Below, one piece after another: positions 24,073 to 34,077 of a stretch of 45,808 bases of DNA (its first letter is position 1; every line of letters starts with the position of its first letter). The notes under the pieces were generated by a model that saw nothing but the letters and a program-made list of their open reading frames with translations, did no database searches and was not told where the DNA came from. The stretch is from Aliiruegeria sabulilitoris (GTDB taxonomy: Bacteria > Pseudomonadota > Alphaproteobacteria > Rhodobacterales > Rhodobacteraceae), in contig NZ_LOAS01000033.1 of assembly GCF_001558155.1 (NCBI RefSeq), positions 1-45,808 on the forward strand. The letters run 5' to 3'. The position numbers and the translations under genes were made by a program.

Positions 24073-25998
24073 TCACTCCTCTGGCGCGTACCAGATGGCG
24101 GATGTGTAGGCCCGTTCCTGATGTACTTTCTGGGCCGCTTCGGGGATCTCGACACCAAGCCGAAGCTGGTCATAGACGACCCAGCGGGGTGTCGGGATCT
24201 CGAGGACGCGGGCGTAGTAGAAAGCGGACTGCGCGGCGTCGAATTCCGGGTCCGACCAGATGGTCAGCAGCTCCGGCGCACCAATTGTATTGGCATAGCT
24301 CGCCGCCTCCAGATCGACCGTGTCGCCAACCGGCGGCAGCTTGCCTGCGTCATCCATCTCGCGCCCGGCGGACCATGCCACGTTATAGACCTTCTCGTGC
24401 AGGTCGCCGGCCTCGTCGATCCAGCCCTTGACGATCTGGATGCGGTCGAGATTGGCGCCAATCGGATCTCGCAGCGCATAGACCATGAAGGTCGGCGCTT
24501 CGGCCCCCTCGGGCGCCGCGCGCAGGTCGCCGCCCATGGGCACGCCGCGCTGGTAGCCGGCAAAGGCAGGTTGGCGACCGCGCAGGTCATTCTCGTTGAA
24601 ATCCCAGCCGCCGAAGAAGCGTACCATCATGCGCGGCCCGGTGGTGGCATAGGTCTCCCGGCGCACCATCGCGTCCCAGAGCGCCTTGCGCGTGTTCTCC
24701 TCGGCCCAGACGCCGGTATAGCCGGACGCGACCAGCTCGAAACCTTCGAACACGCCTTTATCCGTCTTGGTGAAAGGGTGGGTCATCCGGGTCAGGTTCG
24801 GTTCGGCATTGGTGGCCTTGCCGAAGTAATTGTCCGAATCCGCGGTGGCGAGCGAAGTGTGGCTGTCGGTCGAGCCGACGGCGCCGAACTTGTAGGGGTT
24901 CACGCCGAGCTTCTTCTCCAGCGCAAGGCCCTGTTTCAGAGCCTCGCGGGCATATTCGCCCTTGAGCATTGCTTCGGTCTTGGCCTCGCTCAGGTCCAGG
25001 TTGCCCGCATCCCAGGTCTCGTAATCGGCAAATTCGTCCTCGGGGCTGAGCACCGGGTGAGTCTCGCCATCCCCCTTGATCTGGGTGAACTCATAGAGCG
25101 GCTCCCATTTGTTGCGCAGCGTGACGTAGTTTTCGTTAATCGGGGCGCCGGTATATTGCTGTTCGGTCGGGAACATCAGACCGTTCGACAGGTTACCGTT
25201 ATGGGCCAGCGAGAAAGCGTAACCGCCGGTCTTGCTCTCGTAGTCTTCCAGCCAGGAATAAAGATCGAGCGGGTCCGTCGAGCCCACGGGCGGCTGCGTC
25301 ACCAGCGGGTCCACCATCAGCGCCTTGTCCGCGTTATCGCGAAGTACGACGTTGCGGTGCAGGTTGTTCCCTTTGTAGAGCGAGGTCCACTCAAAGCCGA
25401 TAAAGGCAGTGAAGACGCCCGGGGTGTTGTACTCTTCGGCCTTCTCGATCACGGTTTCCCAGACCGAGCGGTAGATTGGCGATCCGGGCGAGTATTGCGC
25501 CATCAGATCCGGATCGATCGCGCCCTGCGAAAAGGTCGTGATCAGGTCCAGCGCGGCTTGCGTGCTCGCCTCACCGCCTTCGGCCAGTCCTTCGGCCCAG
25601 TTTCGGGATTGTTCGAATGCCATGACGTTGGGTTTCTGGTCGAGCATGTCGAAGATCAAGCCCATGCCATCCGAATGGTCTGCCAGCACCAGCCAATCGA
25701 GCGGCCGAGCCAGCCGGACAGGCAGGCCGGAGGCAGAGGTTACCTCCTCGCCGCGTGCGAATTTATAGGCGGTGTCATGGCCGGTTGTATTGCCGAACAG
25801 GCCGGCATCCATGGAGTAGCCGGTGTGAAGATGGGTATCGCCCCAAAAGACATTGGACGGGAAGCTCCGCTGGGCATAGGGCGAATAGGCCTTGCCGGGA
25901 TAGAGGCCTTCGACGGATTCCGCGCTTGGAATAAACTGGGCGGAAGCGGGAAATGCGGCAAGTGTTGTGCAAATGGCGACTGTCGTTCGAAGCTTCAT
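24073..25998 (-). CDS. DUF3604 family exported PHP-like protein
   Basis: 641 residues with a signal peptide ending ASAQ at 21. The PHP-like metal motifs are [15 protein letters not shown] (His56/His58), [10 protein letters not shown] and [10 protein letters not shown], so it is probably a periplasmic metal-dependent hydrolase; no substrate is assigned for the family. The N-terminal half also carries AHNGNLSNG. The gene is downstream of HupE/UreJ-like and PpiC-like genes on the same strand. This trio is, to my knowledge, a recurring neighbourhood in proteobacteria. The 166-bp gap to the HupE gene may hold an internal promoter. Confidence 0.88.
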   Translation of the reverse strand: MKLRTTVAICTTLAAFPASAQFIPSAESVEGLYPGKAYSPYAQRSFPSNVFWGDTHLHTGYSMDAGLFGNTTGHDTAYKFARGEEVTSASGLPVRLARPLDWLVLADHSDGMGLIFDMLDQKPNVMAFEQSRNWAEGLAEGGEASTQAALDLITTFSQGAIDPDLMAQYSPGSPIYRSVWETVIEKAEEYNTPGVFTAFIGFEWTSLYKGNNLHRNVVLRDNADKALMVDPLVTQPPVGSTDPLDLYSWLEDYESKTGGYAFSLAHNGNLSNGLMFPTEQQYTGAPINENYVTLRNKWEPLYEFTQIKGDGETHPVLSPEDEFADYETWDAGNLDLSEAKTEAMLKGEYAREALKQGLALEKKLGVNPYKFGAVGSTDSHTSLATADSDNYFGKATNAEPNLTRMTHPFTKTDKGVFEGFELVASGYTGVWAEENTRKALWDAMVRRETYATTGPRMMVRFFGGWDFNENDLRGRQPAFAGYQRGVPMGGDLRAAPEGAEAPTFMVYALRDPIGANLDRIQIVKGWIDEAGDLHEKVYNVAWSAGREMDDAGKLPPVGDTVDLEAASYANTIGAPELLTIWSDPEFDAAQSAFYYARVLEIPTPRWVVYDQLRLGVEIPEAAQKVHQERAYTSAIWYAPEE

Positions 25999-26164
25999 CG
26001 GTGTCCCTCCCCGGACGGATTGTGTGCTTTTGAACCTGAATTTCCTTTAAACCGTGAAACCGACATTAGATCATCTGAGGGAAATTTCTCCCTTTATAAC
26101 AACATTACCCGCGCAGACCAAATTGTCTGACTCTTGGGATCTTCCGGGGACGGTGCGGGTCTGT

Positions 26165-27178
26165 TCAGAAACCCGCAACCCGTTCGACGAGCCAGAAGGT
26201 CGCGACGCCGCCGATCGAGTAACCCAGGACGGATATGCCCGTGGAATGCGCCTTGCGGAAAGCGCGCACCAGGCCCGGCCATACAGCGCGCAGCAGCACG
26301 AAACACGCCATTACCCCGCCGACAAATGCGAGCTGGCCAAGTTCGACTCCGACATTGAAGGCCAGAAGTGCGATGGGGATATCCCCCGTCGGAAGGCCGA
26401 TCTCGATCAGCGCGCCGGCAAAGCCCAACCCGTGCAGCAGGCCGAAACTGAAGGAGACGATCCATGGCGCGCGTTCTGAGAGCCGCGCCGCGCCGTCCTC
26501 GTGCTTGAGGATCTCGACGGCAAGAAAGACGATAGACAGCGCGATACAGGCCTCGACCGGCGGGCCGGGTACGCTGACATGGCCGAGCGCGGCAAGAGCC
26601 AGCGTGATGGAATGCGCCAGGGTGAAGGCGGTAATCGCACCCACGAGCCGCCAAGGATCGCGGATCAGAACCAGCAGGGCAAAAACGAACAGAAGGTGGT
26701 CCCATCCTTCGAGGATATGCTCGAAGCCGAGGCCGAGATAGCTCAGGAACACCGCGCCGCCCGAGAGGGTTTCCGGCACAGTATAGGCGGGCGCGTTCGG
26801 GGTCAGCCGCGCGGTCGTGGCCGGCATCTCCAGCGGTTGCAGGCGCAGCAGCACGTCCGTGCGCTGCAGTTGCAGCCCCGGGATGCGGACCTCGCCGCCC
26901 CCGATCCCGTCCGGGCAATTGGCGACCCAGGCGGTGATCCAGGCGTAGCCGTCGGACTTGGCCTCGCCGCCCGTCGCGGGTGTGCAGGTTTCGGGAAGCG
27001 TTGCGTCGATGGCCATGGGCGCGCCGTTGACATCCGGCTTGCGCCAGAACACCTGCCAGCTTTCGGGCGTCAGCTGCCGCAGGTCGAGATAGCCCGGCTC
27101 CAACGCATGAGCGGAGGCTGTGCCCAGCGATGCCATCAAAAGGAAGAGCCCGAGGGCGAGGTGCAGAACGACCCTCAT
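26165..27178 (-). CDS. HupE/UreJ-like membrane protein
   Basis: 337 residues: a signal-like N-terminus (ALGLFLLMASLGTASAHALE), a periplasmic part of about 140 residues with two Cys (ETCTP, ANCPDG), then six or more TM segments. The membrane part has FLGLG-type FEHILEGWDHLLFVFALLVL, AFTLAHSITLALA and SFGLLHGLGFAGAL, with conserved His as in HupE/UreJ. Relatives are proposed to move nickel or related metals, but this long form with an N-terminal extension is not characterised. Its ATG overlaps the PpiC stop (ATGA, 27175-27178), so the two are coupled. Its metal might serve the DUF3604 protein; that is inference. Confidence 0.85.
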   Translation of the reverse strand: MRVVLHLALGLFLLMASLGTASAHALEPGYLDLRQLTPESWQVFWRKPDVNGAPMAIDATLPETCTPATGGEAKSDGYAWITAWVANCPDGIGGGEVRIPGLQLQRTDVLLRLQPLEMPATTARLTPNAPAYTVPETLSGGAVFLSYLGLGFEHILEGWDHLLFVFALLVLIRDPWRLVGAITAFTLAHSITLALAALGHVSVPGPPVEACIALSIVFLAVEILKHEDGAARLSERAPWIVSFSFGLLHGLGFAGALIEIGLPTGDIPIALLAFNVGVELGQLAFVGGVMACFVLLRAVWPGLVRAFRKAHSTGISVLGYSIGGVATFWLVERVAGF

Positions 27179-28008
27179 TGCGACGCGCCTTCGGTGGTGG
27201 CCAGTGGTTCCGGCAGCACGATCTCGTATTTGGACTTGAGAGATTTCAACTGCGCCGCGGTCAGTTCCTCGGATTGCTTGCTACGCCAATCCTGCAGCAC
27301 CCGGTCGCGGATCTCGTCGAATGGGGGCAGGGCGCCGGGTTCCCGCCCGGTCAGCCGCACCACGTGCAGGCCATAGCCGGACTGAACCGGGCCGGACCAG
27401 CGGCCCTCCGGTAGCTCGGCCAGCTGCTCAAAGGTCCCACGACCCAGCAGGCCATCGACCGAGGCCGCGATGCTCAGCGGGATCTCCGCCGGCAGCAGCG
27501 TCGCCGCACCCAGTTGCGTTGGATCTGCTCCGGTGTTCAGGGCGGCCAATACATCGCCCGCTTCCTCCTCCGGTTTCAGCAGGATTTGCTCGAAGGAAAC
27601 ACGCGGTGGAAAGGCGAAACGCTCCTGGTTCTGGTCCATGTAGGCGCGCAAGACCTCGTCATCCGGCTCGATCGATTGTGCCACAGAGGTCGTCAGGAAA
27701 GTCATCTTCTGGGCAAGGCGGTTCCGGATCGCCCCGTCACCCTGATCCAACCCAAGCAACTGGGCCTCGCGCACCAGGACTTCCTCCCTCACCAGCGAGT
27801 CCAGGAGGCCCTGCAATTCCGCCTCCGTCGGCGGCCGCCGCCAGGTCGCCTCGAATTGCGCCGTCAGTCGCGCGATATCCTGCACGTCGATGACAATGCG
27901 ATCAGAGGCCGCGTCGTTCGGATCGGCGGGGTTCAGCCAGAAGAACCATCCGAACAGCAGCAGTCCCAGCAGGAAGAAATGAAAAAGTGGCTCGCGTAGA
28001 ATGCGCAT
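27175..28008 (-). CDS. Peptidyl-prolyl cis-trans isomerase, parvulin (PpiC/SurA) type
   Basis: 277 residues. One N-terminal TM anchor (FHFFLLGLLLFGWFFWL) would place it on the periplasmic side. A SurA-N-like helical part (TEAELQGLLDSLVREEVLVR) precedes the rotamase-like domain (RVSFEQILLK ... LPEGRWSGPVQSGYGLHVVR, the latter typical of parvulins). It would assist folding of exported proteins, perhaps its operon partners (HupE-like and DUF3604). First gene of this operon, with a 4-bp overlap to the next. Confidence 0.88.
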   Translation of the reverse strand: MRILREPLFHFFLLGLLLFGWFFWLNPADPNDAASDRIVIDVQDIARLTAQFEATWRRPPTEAELQGLLDSLVREEVLVREAQLLGLDQGDGAIRNRLAQKMTFLTTSVAQSIEPDDEVLRAYMDQNQERFAFPPRVSFEQILLKPEEEAGDVLAALNTGADPTQLGAATLLPAEIPLSIAASVDGLLGRGTFEQLAELPEGRWSGPVQSGYGLHVVRLTGREPGALPPFDEIRDRVLQDWRSKQSEELTAAQLKSLKSKYEIVLPEPLATTEGASQ

Positions 28009-28147
28009 CGGCCTATGTCCTTGCTGAAAAACCCCAGCCCTAGTCGTAACAAGATTTGGCCTGCCGACAATCCTCTGATTCCATTGCCCGAGGGGAAGGC
28101 ATCCTCATAACGGGCGCCTCGTACGAGTTTCGTGCCCGAGGTTTCAT

Positions 28148-28924
28148 CTAGGTTCGCGCGTTGCGAACCCGTGCCCCGGCCGCGTTCAGGGCTTTCGTCA
28201 ATGCCTCGGTGCCGCCGTTGGCGGCAAAGGTTGAAAAGACCTGCTCGTTCAGCCCGCCCGGCGTGGAATGTTCATCGCGAAGGGTCGAAAAGCTCCTTTC
28301 CGGGGCTTCCGCGGCTGTTCTCGCCAGCCCCAGGAAGACCGGGGTGAGATAGGCTTGCGCCGTGTCGCGCTCGATGCCGGTTTCGCACATCCAGTCCGTC
28401 GCCGTTTCGAGAATGCCGAAATAGGTCCCCATCAATGCGCTGGCGGTGGCATAGGCGTCGAACTCGTCGAGCGATCTTGCCGCGACAACCGTTCCGAGCG
28501 GCCCGAAAAGCGCCTCGCCCACCGGATCGTTCGGAAAGAGCGCCGTGACACCGCGCAATTCGGCGACCGCGGGGAGCGGGATCGCCCGGAAAATGCGGAC
28601 CGGGGTGCGGAACCAGCCTTGCAGCGTCTCTGACGGGATGGTCGCGATGAGGCTGCAGACATGCTGGCCCTCGCGCAGGCGCAGCGGTTCAAGCACCGCG
28701 TGGGCATCCTGCGGGCGAACGGCCAGGAAGAGCAGGTCGCTCGTCTCGGCAATCTGCTGGTTGTCGGCGCAGACGCGCACGCGCGCGCTGGCCGCCTCCA
28801 GCCGTGCGGAAACCGTGCGGTTCCTTTCAGAAAGCAGGATCTCTCCAACCTCCGCTTCCGTGCGCAACAACCCGGTCACGATGGCTTCCGTGATCGCTCC
28901 AGTACCGATGAAACCGAGCCGCAT
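28148..28924 (-). CDS. ProC-like pyrroline-5-carboxylate reductase family protein
   Basis: 258 residues. The Rossmann start MRLGFIGTGAITEAIVTGLL and the segment LLFLAVRPQDAHAVLEPL are typical of ProC. The C-terminal helical dimerisation domain is present (AYLTPVFLGLARTAAEAPER, then STPGGLNEQVF, matching the family TPGG.T motif region). Sequence at several ProC positions is divergent, so the substrate may not be pyrroline-5-carboxylate. It is monocistronic in appearance, about 140 bp upstream of the PpiC operon. Confidence 0.82.
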   Translation of the reverse strand: MRLGFIGTGAITEAIVTGLLRTEAEVGEILLSERNRTVSARLEAASARVRVCADNQQIAETSDLLFLAVRPQDAHAVLEPLRLREGQHVCSLIATIPSETLQGWFRTPVRIFRAIPLPAVAELRGVTALFPNDPVGEALFGPLGTVVAARSLDEFDAYATASALMGTYFGILETATDWMCETGIERDTAQAYLTPVFLGLARTAAEAPERSFSTLRDEHSTPGGLNEQVFSTFAANGGTEALTKALNAAGARVRNART

Positions 28925-29476
28925 TCGCTGTGTAATCCCATAATGTGTCAGGTTGGATCGAGGGTGAATCTATGTGGGGCGTTTGTCCAGATCTGTTCGA
29001 CAGAGGCTGGCGCAGCATTGCCATCGGGGGAAACGTCCAGAAAGCAATTATTTTGATTCTGAATGTCGGCCAATCGCGAAAAAGGGAGATATCGGCAGAT
29101 CGCAGTCCCGGGAGAAAACGTCGCCGATTCGCAATTTGGGCCCCTGAAAAGGCGAATGCCGATGCTTCGAACAATAGTGAAGCACCGACATTCAGAAACA
29201 GGTCCAGAATAGGACCACCACTCACACCTATTAACTCTTCGATACCCGCGGCCCCTTTGGAGGAAGAGCCGGAATGACAATCCGTTGGAACCTCTTGCCA
29301 CTGTAGGGATCATCACACAGATGACGGCCAAACGAAATTCGCAGGATTGCGTAGGCAATTCTGCCTATGAGCTTGTTTCCTCCCCGCGCTATCGTTACCC
29401 GTGAAGCGTTAACGTTCAGGTTCGCCGGAACATTTCACGCATGCTTGGAGTTTGGTGTAGTGAATAGACGGAAGCT
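28925..29476. other. 552-bp gap upstream of the sensor kinase; no gene seen
   Basis: The region lies between the ProC-like gene (minus) and the kinase gene (plus), so it should hold divergent promoters. A perfect dyad at 29352-29367 is listed separately. Frames of about 110-135 codons on both strands overlap one another here, without a recognisable domain, and are not called. Confidence 0.45.
29352..29367. promoter_or_regulatory. Perfect 6-4-6 dyad upstream of the kinase/regulator pair
   Basis: TAGGCA-ATTC-TGCCTA lies 110 bp upstream of the kinase start. A dyad of this size is suitable for a dimeric response regulator such as the FixJ-type protein encoded at 31893-32558. The link is inference; no second copy was found. 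Confidence 0.35.
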
Positions 29477-31900
29477 GTGTCGGCCAATCGGGTCCCCGAT
29501 CAACGGGATCTGTGCGCGCAGCTTCGAAGCGTTTCGGACAGGGGCGCAGGAGTGAGGCGCTCGCTCGGCACACTCATGGTGCTTGGCTTCGCCGGTATCC
29601 AGTTTCTCGCCGTTCTGCTTGTGACGTTTTCTTCCTACCTGTCCTCGGAGAAGGCGCTTCTCGGACATGCGCGCGCGATCCTGTTCGATGTCGGTTTGAA
29701 CACGACAGAGCACGCGCGTGGCTTTCTGAACCCGGCCCGCGGAGCGGCGGTCCTGGCCGCGCGACTGGCGCAGAGCGACGTGGTTGCGCGCGACGATCCC
29801 GCCGAGTTAGAAAAACTGCTGTTTCAGCAATTGCTTCTGGTGCCGCAATTCGCGGGCATTTTCTACGGCACCCGAGAGGGTGAATTCTTCTACGTGATGC
29901 GGGACGACAATACGGGCCTGATCCGGTCCAAGCTCGTCACATTCCCGGAGGGCGAACGAAATACCAGACTGATCTGGCGCGACATGGAATTCGGCACCCA
30001 GCTGCAACGCCTCGATCCGACGGACAGATACGACCCCCGCACACGCCCCTGGTATCGGAAAACACAGGAAGAGATGCGCTCGGTCTGGACCGACCCCTAT
30101 ATCTTCTTCACCTCGCAGAGACCGGGGATCACGCTTGCCGCGCCGGTATTTGACGAGGACCGCGCCCTGCTTGGGGTGATGGGGGTCGATATCGAGATTT
30201 CGTCGATTTCGGATTTTCTCTCGCGTCAGCAGGTTGGTGTGCGGGGGCGGGCGTTGATCATCAACGAAAATGGCGATGTCATTGCCCACCCCGATCAGGA
30301 GTTGATCACAACAGGCAATGCCGATGGCACGCACCGCTTCGTGACCATCGGTGAACTGGACGACCCGATAGCGCGCAATGCTTTTGGGCCGCTTTTCCGG
30401 GAGGGAGCGCCGCAGCCGGTACAGGCCACTGCGAGCGATTTCTATTACGGTGACGAGACATTCGTGTCGCAAGTGATGCCGGTGGGCAGCGATATCCTGC
30501 CCTGGACGATCGCGGTTTATGCGCCCAAGAGCGATTTTACAGCCGAGATCGAACGCAACCGGCGGATCAACCTGTGGATCGCTGCAGCTCTGGCATTGGC
30601 CACCGGTACGGCGGGGCTGGTTCTGGCCAATGTCGTCTACCGCCCGGTCCGCGCTTTCGCGGTGCGCTCGGCGCTTGTTGCGCAAGGCGAGCTGGACCCG
30701 TCGGATCCCTTGCCGAGCACCTATGGCGAGCTGGAAAAGGCCAACGAAGCGCTCGTCGGACAGATCGCGGCCCGGCGGCATGCCGAGCGGGAATATGGCC
30801 AGACCTTCGAGATGGCCTCGCGCGGCATGGCGCAGATCGCGCCCGAAAGCGGGCGTTTCCTGCGGGTGAACGAGCAGTTCTGCGAAGTGACGGGGTATTC
30901 GGTCGAGGAACTTCTGCAGATGCGAATTGTGCAGCTGGTCGACCCGTTCGATCCCGCCCGCAGCGCGCTGGCGCAGGACCTGAGCAATTTCGACCTGCCG
31001 CTTCATCACGAGATCGGTTGCCGGCGCAAGGACGGTCAGGCGATCTGGCTGCAGTTCAACGGGATCGTCGTGCGCGACCAGTCCGGAACGCCGCTGCATA
31101 TCGTGGTCTCGGTCGAAGACCTGACCCGCGCGCGCGACCAGGACACGCAGATCCAGCAGCTGCAGCGGGACCTGTCGCACCTGGCGCGGGCCAGCACCAT
31201 GTCCCAGCTCGCCGCCGGATTGGCGCATGAACTGAACCAGCCCCTTGCGGCCATTGCCCAGAATGTCGATTGCGCGCTGCTGATCGAGGACCAGATGGAC
31301 GTGTCGGACCCCGAGCTGCAACAGGTGCTTGGAGAGATCGAGGAGCAGGCGATCCGGGCCGGCGAGATCATCCGCGCCCTGCGCAGCTTCATCATCCGCG
31401 ACGAAGGCGACCGGACCGTGTTCGATTTCGGCATTCTTCTGGAGCAGTCGTGGCGGCTGCTGCAGGCCGAGGCCGGCGAGATCGGTGCCCAGCTCGAAAC
31501 CCGGCTGGGCGGGAATGCCATGGTCTATTGCAACCGGCTGCAGATCGCGCAGGTGATCATGAACCTGCTGCGCAATTCCATCGAGGCGATGTCCGGGAAC
31601 GGAAGCGACGGGCCGCATCGGATAGTCGTCACCGCGTCGCGCGCGAACGGGATGGTGACGATTTGTGTCGAGGATACGGGGCCGGGGCCGGACCCGAACG
31701 TGAAACTGTTCTCCGATTTCGAGACCACGAAGCCGACCGGAATGGGGCTTGGACTGTCGATCAGCCGCTCGCTGGTGGAGGCCAATGGCGGCAAGGTTTG
31801 GCACGACGATAGCTGCACCAGCGGCGCAAGGTTCTGTTTCACCCTGCCGGCCGATGACGGGGCCGAGGGCGACGCGGCAGGAGAGAATGCGAATGTCTGA
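29477..31900 (+). CDS. Membrane sensor histidine kinase with Cache-type sensor and PAS domain
   Basis: 807 residues from GTG 29477; starts nearer the first TM are possible because ribosome sites are weak. TM1 is at about 30-52 (LMVLGFAGIQFLAVLLVTFS). A double-Cache-like periplasmic sensor follows to about 360 (FAGIFYGTREGEFFYVMRDD, RTRPWYRKT, GVMGVDIEI). TM2 is at about 364-386. PAS: about 438-550 (FLRVNEQFCEVTGYSVEELL). HisKA: phospho-acceptor His584 in GLAHELNQPLAAI, the FixL/DctB-like class. ATP-binding: N box about 696, DTGPGPD and GMGLGLSI. The ligand is unknown; Cache sensors of this type often bind carboxylates or amino acids. The stop overlaps the response-regulator start. Confidence 0.92.
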   Translation: MSANRVPDQRDLCAQLRSVSDRGAGVRRSLGTLMVLGFAGIQFLAVLLVTFSSYLSSEKALLGHARAILFDVGLNTTEHARGFLNPARGAAVLAARLAQSDVVARDDPAELEKLLFQQLLLVPQFAGIFYGTREGEFFYVMRDDNTGLIRSKLVTFPEGERNTRLIWRDMEFGTQLQRLDPTDRYDPRTRPWYRKTQEEMRSVWTDPYIFFTSQRPGITLAAPVFDEDRALLGVMGVDIEISSISDFLSRQQVGVRGRALIINENGDVIAHPDQELITTGNADGTHRFVTIGELDDPIARNAFGPLFREGAPQPVQATASDFYYGDETFVSQVMPVGSDILPWTIAVYAPKSDFTAEIERNRRINLWIAAALALATGTAGLVLANVVYRPVRAFAVRSALVAQGELDPSDPLPSTYGELEKANEALVGQIAARRHAEREYGQTFEMASRGMAQIAPESGRFLRVNEQFCEVTGYSVEELLQMRIVQLVDPFDPARSALAQDLSNFDLPLHHEIGCRRKDGQAIWLQFNGIVVRDQSGTPLHIVVSVEDLTRARDQDTQIQQLQRDLSHLARASTMSQLAAGLAHELNQPLAAIAQNVDCALLIEDQMDVSDPELQQVLGEIEEQAIRAGEIIRALRSFIIRDEGDRTVFDFGILLEQSWRLLQAEAGEIGAQLETRLGGNAMVYCNRLQIAQVIMNLLRNSIEAMSGNGSDGPHRIVVTASRANGMVTICVEDTGPGPDPNVKLFSDFETTKPTGMGLGLSISRSLVEANGGKVWHDDSCTSGARFCFTLPADDGAEGDAAGENANV

Positions 31901-32558
31901 TACGCCGTTGAAGGTTTACGTGGTCGATGACGACCCGGCGATGCGGAATTCCTTGCCCCGGGCATTGCGCAAGCGCGGCTTCGAGGTGGAGGTGTTCGCC
32001 TCCGCGCCGGAATTCCTGGCACAATATGACGGCACGCAGACGGGGTGCCTGGTGATCGACCTGCGCATGCCGGAGATGTCGGGCCTGGAGTTGCAGGAAC
32101 ATCTGGGCTCAGCGGCGCAGTTCCTGCCGATGGTCTTTATTTCCGGGCATGGTGGCGTACGGGAATCGGTGCAGGCGATGAAAGGGGGCGCGATGGATTT
32201 CATCGAGAAGCCCTTCCGCTCGGCCGCGCTGGTGGAACGGATCGAAGCGGCTTTCGCGCTTCTGCGCGAACGGCTCGAAATGCGGGAGAAATGCGCGGAG
32301 CTGCGACAGCGTTTCGATCGGCTGACAGCGCGGGAGGCCGAGATCGTCTCCCGCATCGTCGCCTGCCCGGCGGAGATCAGCAGCAAGGAGATCGGTCGCC
32401 ATCTGGGAATCAGCCCGCGCACGATCGACCATCACCGGGCGCGAATTCTGGAAAAACTGGAAATCCGGTCCACCGCCGAACTGGTCGGGCTGGCCACGCG
32501 GCTGCGGATCGATTGCGAGTCGAGCAATCTCGCCTCGGGTCTTCCGTCGCAGGAATAG
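31893..32558 (+). CDS. FixJ-type response regulator (receiver plus LuxR-type HTH)
   Basis: 221 residues from ATG 31893, which overlaps the kinase stop by 8 bp and follows AGGAGAG; ATG 31887 is possible. The receiver domain has acidic residues Asp12-14, phospho-acceptor Asp56 (VIDLRMPEMSG), Ser/Thr region FISGHGG and Lys in IEKPFRS. The C-terminal LuxR-type HTH is present (LTAREAEIVSRIVACPAEIS, then SKEIGRHLGISPRTIDHHRA). It is the cognate partner of the kinase at 29477-31900. Target genes are not evident; the dyad upstream of the kinase is one candidate site. Confidence 0.95.
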   Translation: MSDTPLKVYVVDDDPAMRNSLPRALRKRGFEVEVFASAPEFLAQYDGTQTGCLVIDLRMPEMSGLELQEHLGSAAQFLPMVFISGHGGVRESVQAMKGGAMDFIEKPFRSAALVERIEAAFALLRERLEMREKCAELRQRFDRLTAREAEIVSRIVACPAEISSKEIGRHLGISPRTIDHHRARILEKLEIRSTAELVGLATRLRIDCESSNLASGLPSQE

Positions 32559-32598
32559 CCCGCGACGCGCCATATGCTCCGGACGAGACCTTGAGAGG

Positions 32599-33237
32599 TC
32601 AAAGGGTTGCGAGCGCCTCGGCCACGGCCTTGCCGAGTTCGGCATGCGCATCGGCCTCGTAATGAACCCCGTCCTGCTCGCTGACTTCGATTACCTGACC
32701 GGCATCGAGGAAGCCCGCGCCGCGCGCCGCGGCCAGTTCCGAAAACAGCACAGGCAGCCCGAGCGACACGTCCCGGCCGCCGAAGAACTCCCGGGCAATC
32801 GGCCCGACCTCTTTCACCGGCGGCGGGCAGATAAGCAGAACCTTGAAGCCGCCATGGCGCGCCTGCATCTCGTCGCCAAGCGCGATGTCGAGCAGCCCTG
32901 CGATCCCGGCCGTCACCGTTCTGGCCGTCGCGCCAAACCGGGTTTTCACGTCATTGGTGCCGAGCATCAACGTCATGACATCAATCGGCCCATGGCTCTG
33001 CAAGGCAATCCGCAGGCCCGGTCGGCCGTCCATGAACGCGCCCATCACCGGATCCTCGAACTGGGCGGTCCGTCCCGGGAGCCCTTCTTCGACCAGGTCC
33101 CAATCCGGCCCAAGATGGGCAAGGGCAACACCAGGCCAGCGGGTTGACGCGTTGTAACGCGCGCGGACCGTCGACGACGTGATCGGCAGGGTGCCATGCG
33201 TGTTGCTGTCACCGAAACACAGGAGGGTCTGGGGCAT
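32599..33237 (-). CDS. SGNH/GDSL esterase, arylesterase-like
   Basis: 212 residues from ATG 33237; the upstream in-frame extension has poor composition. Block I is FGDSNTHG with nucleophile Ser11. Block III is MLGTNDVKTRFG, and block V is DGVHYEADAH with the catalytic Asp/His. The sequence WPGVALAHLG... EEGLPGRTAQFEDP strongly resembles MsAcT-type arylesterase/acyltransferases. There is no signal peptide, so it is cytoplasmic and would hydrolyse short-chain or aryl esters. It converges on the response regulator gene (40-bp gap). Confidence 0.88.
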   Translation of the reverse strand: MPQTLLCFGDSNTHGTLPITSSTVRARYNASTRWPGVALAHLGPDWDLVEEGLPGRTAQFEDPVMGAFMDGRPGLRIALQSHGPIDVMTLMLGTNDVKTRFGATARTVTAGIAGLLDIALGDEMQARHGGFKVLLICPPPVKEVGPIAREFFGGRDVSLGLPVLFSELAAARGAGFLDAGQVIEVSEQDGVHYEADAHAELGKAVAEALATL

Positions 33238-33515
33238 GGGCAGGAGCCTTTTTCCGAGGGTTCGCCGTAGGTTGGAACCTCCTCCGGCCGAAATCAAGTT
33301 GCTTCGCACGGGCGCGCGGGCGCTCGTGTGCCGTGGTCTGTCTCGCCGAGACTGGCAGGCCTTGCCTGGCTTCCCGGCGAAGTTGCCAAACATCTCGAAC
33401 TAATGGGTCCGTTGGCGTTCCGCCCCGCGTTGTTTCCGCAGTCGAGCGAAACAGCTCCGCCCCCTGGTTGGCTTGTCCGGGGAAGGACAGTCAGTCACCT
33501 GGAGAACGCGACGGT

Positions 33516-33989
<474 letters not shown>

Positions 33990-34077
33990 TCAGGTCTTTG
34001 GTCCAGCAGGCGGCTGAACCGTATGTTCTTGCAGTTGCCTTGGTTGAATCCACAACACAGGCTCTGGCGCCAACCCG

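Noticed and set aside
22728-26130. Very long plus-strand frames opposite the quinone-oxidoreductase and DUF3604 genes
   Set aside because: They are antisense to genes with clear domain motifs; long antisense frames are common in high-G+C DNA, and their translations lack recognisable domains.
29807-31804. 665-codon minus-strand frame opposite the sensor kinase
   Set aside because: Shadow of a gene whose Cache, PAS, HisKA and HATPase motifs are intact in the plus strand.
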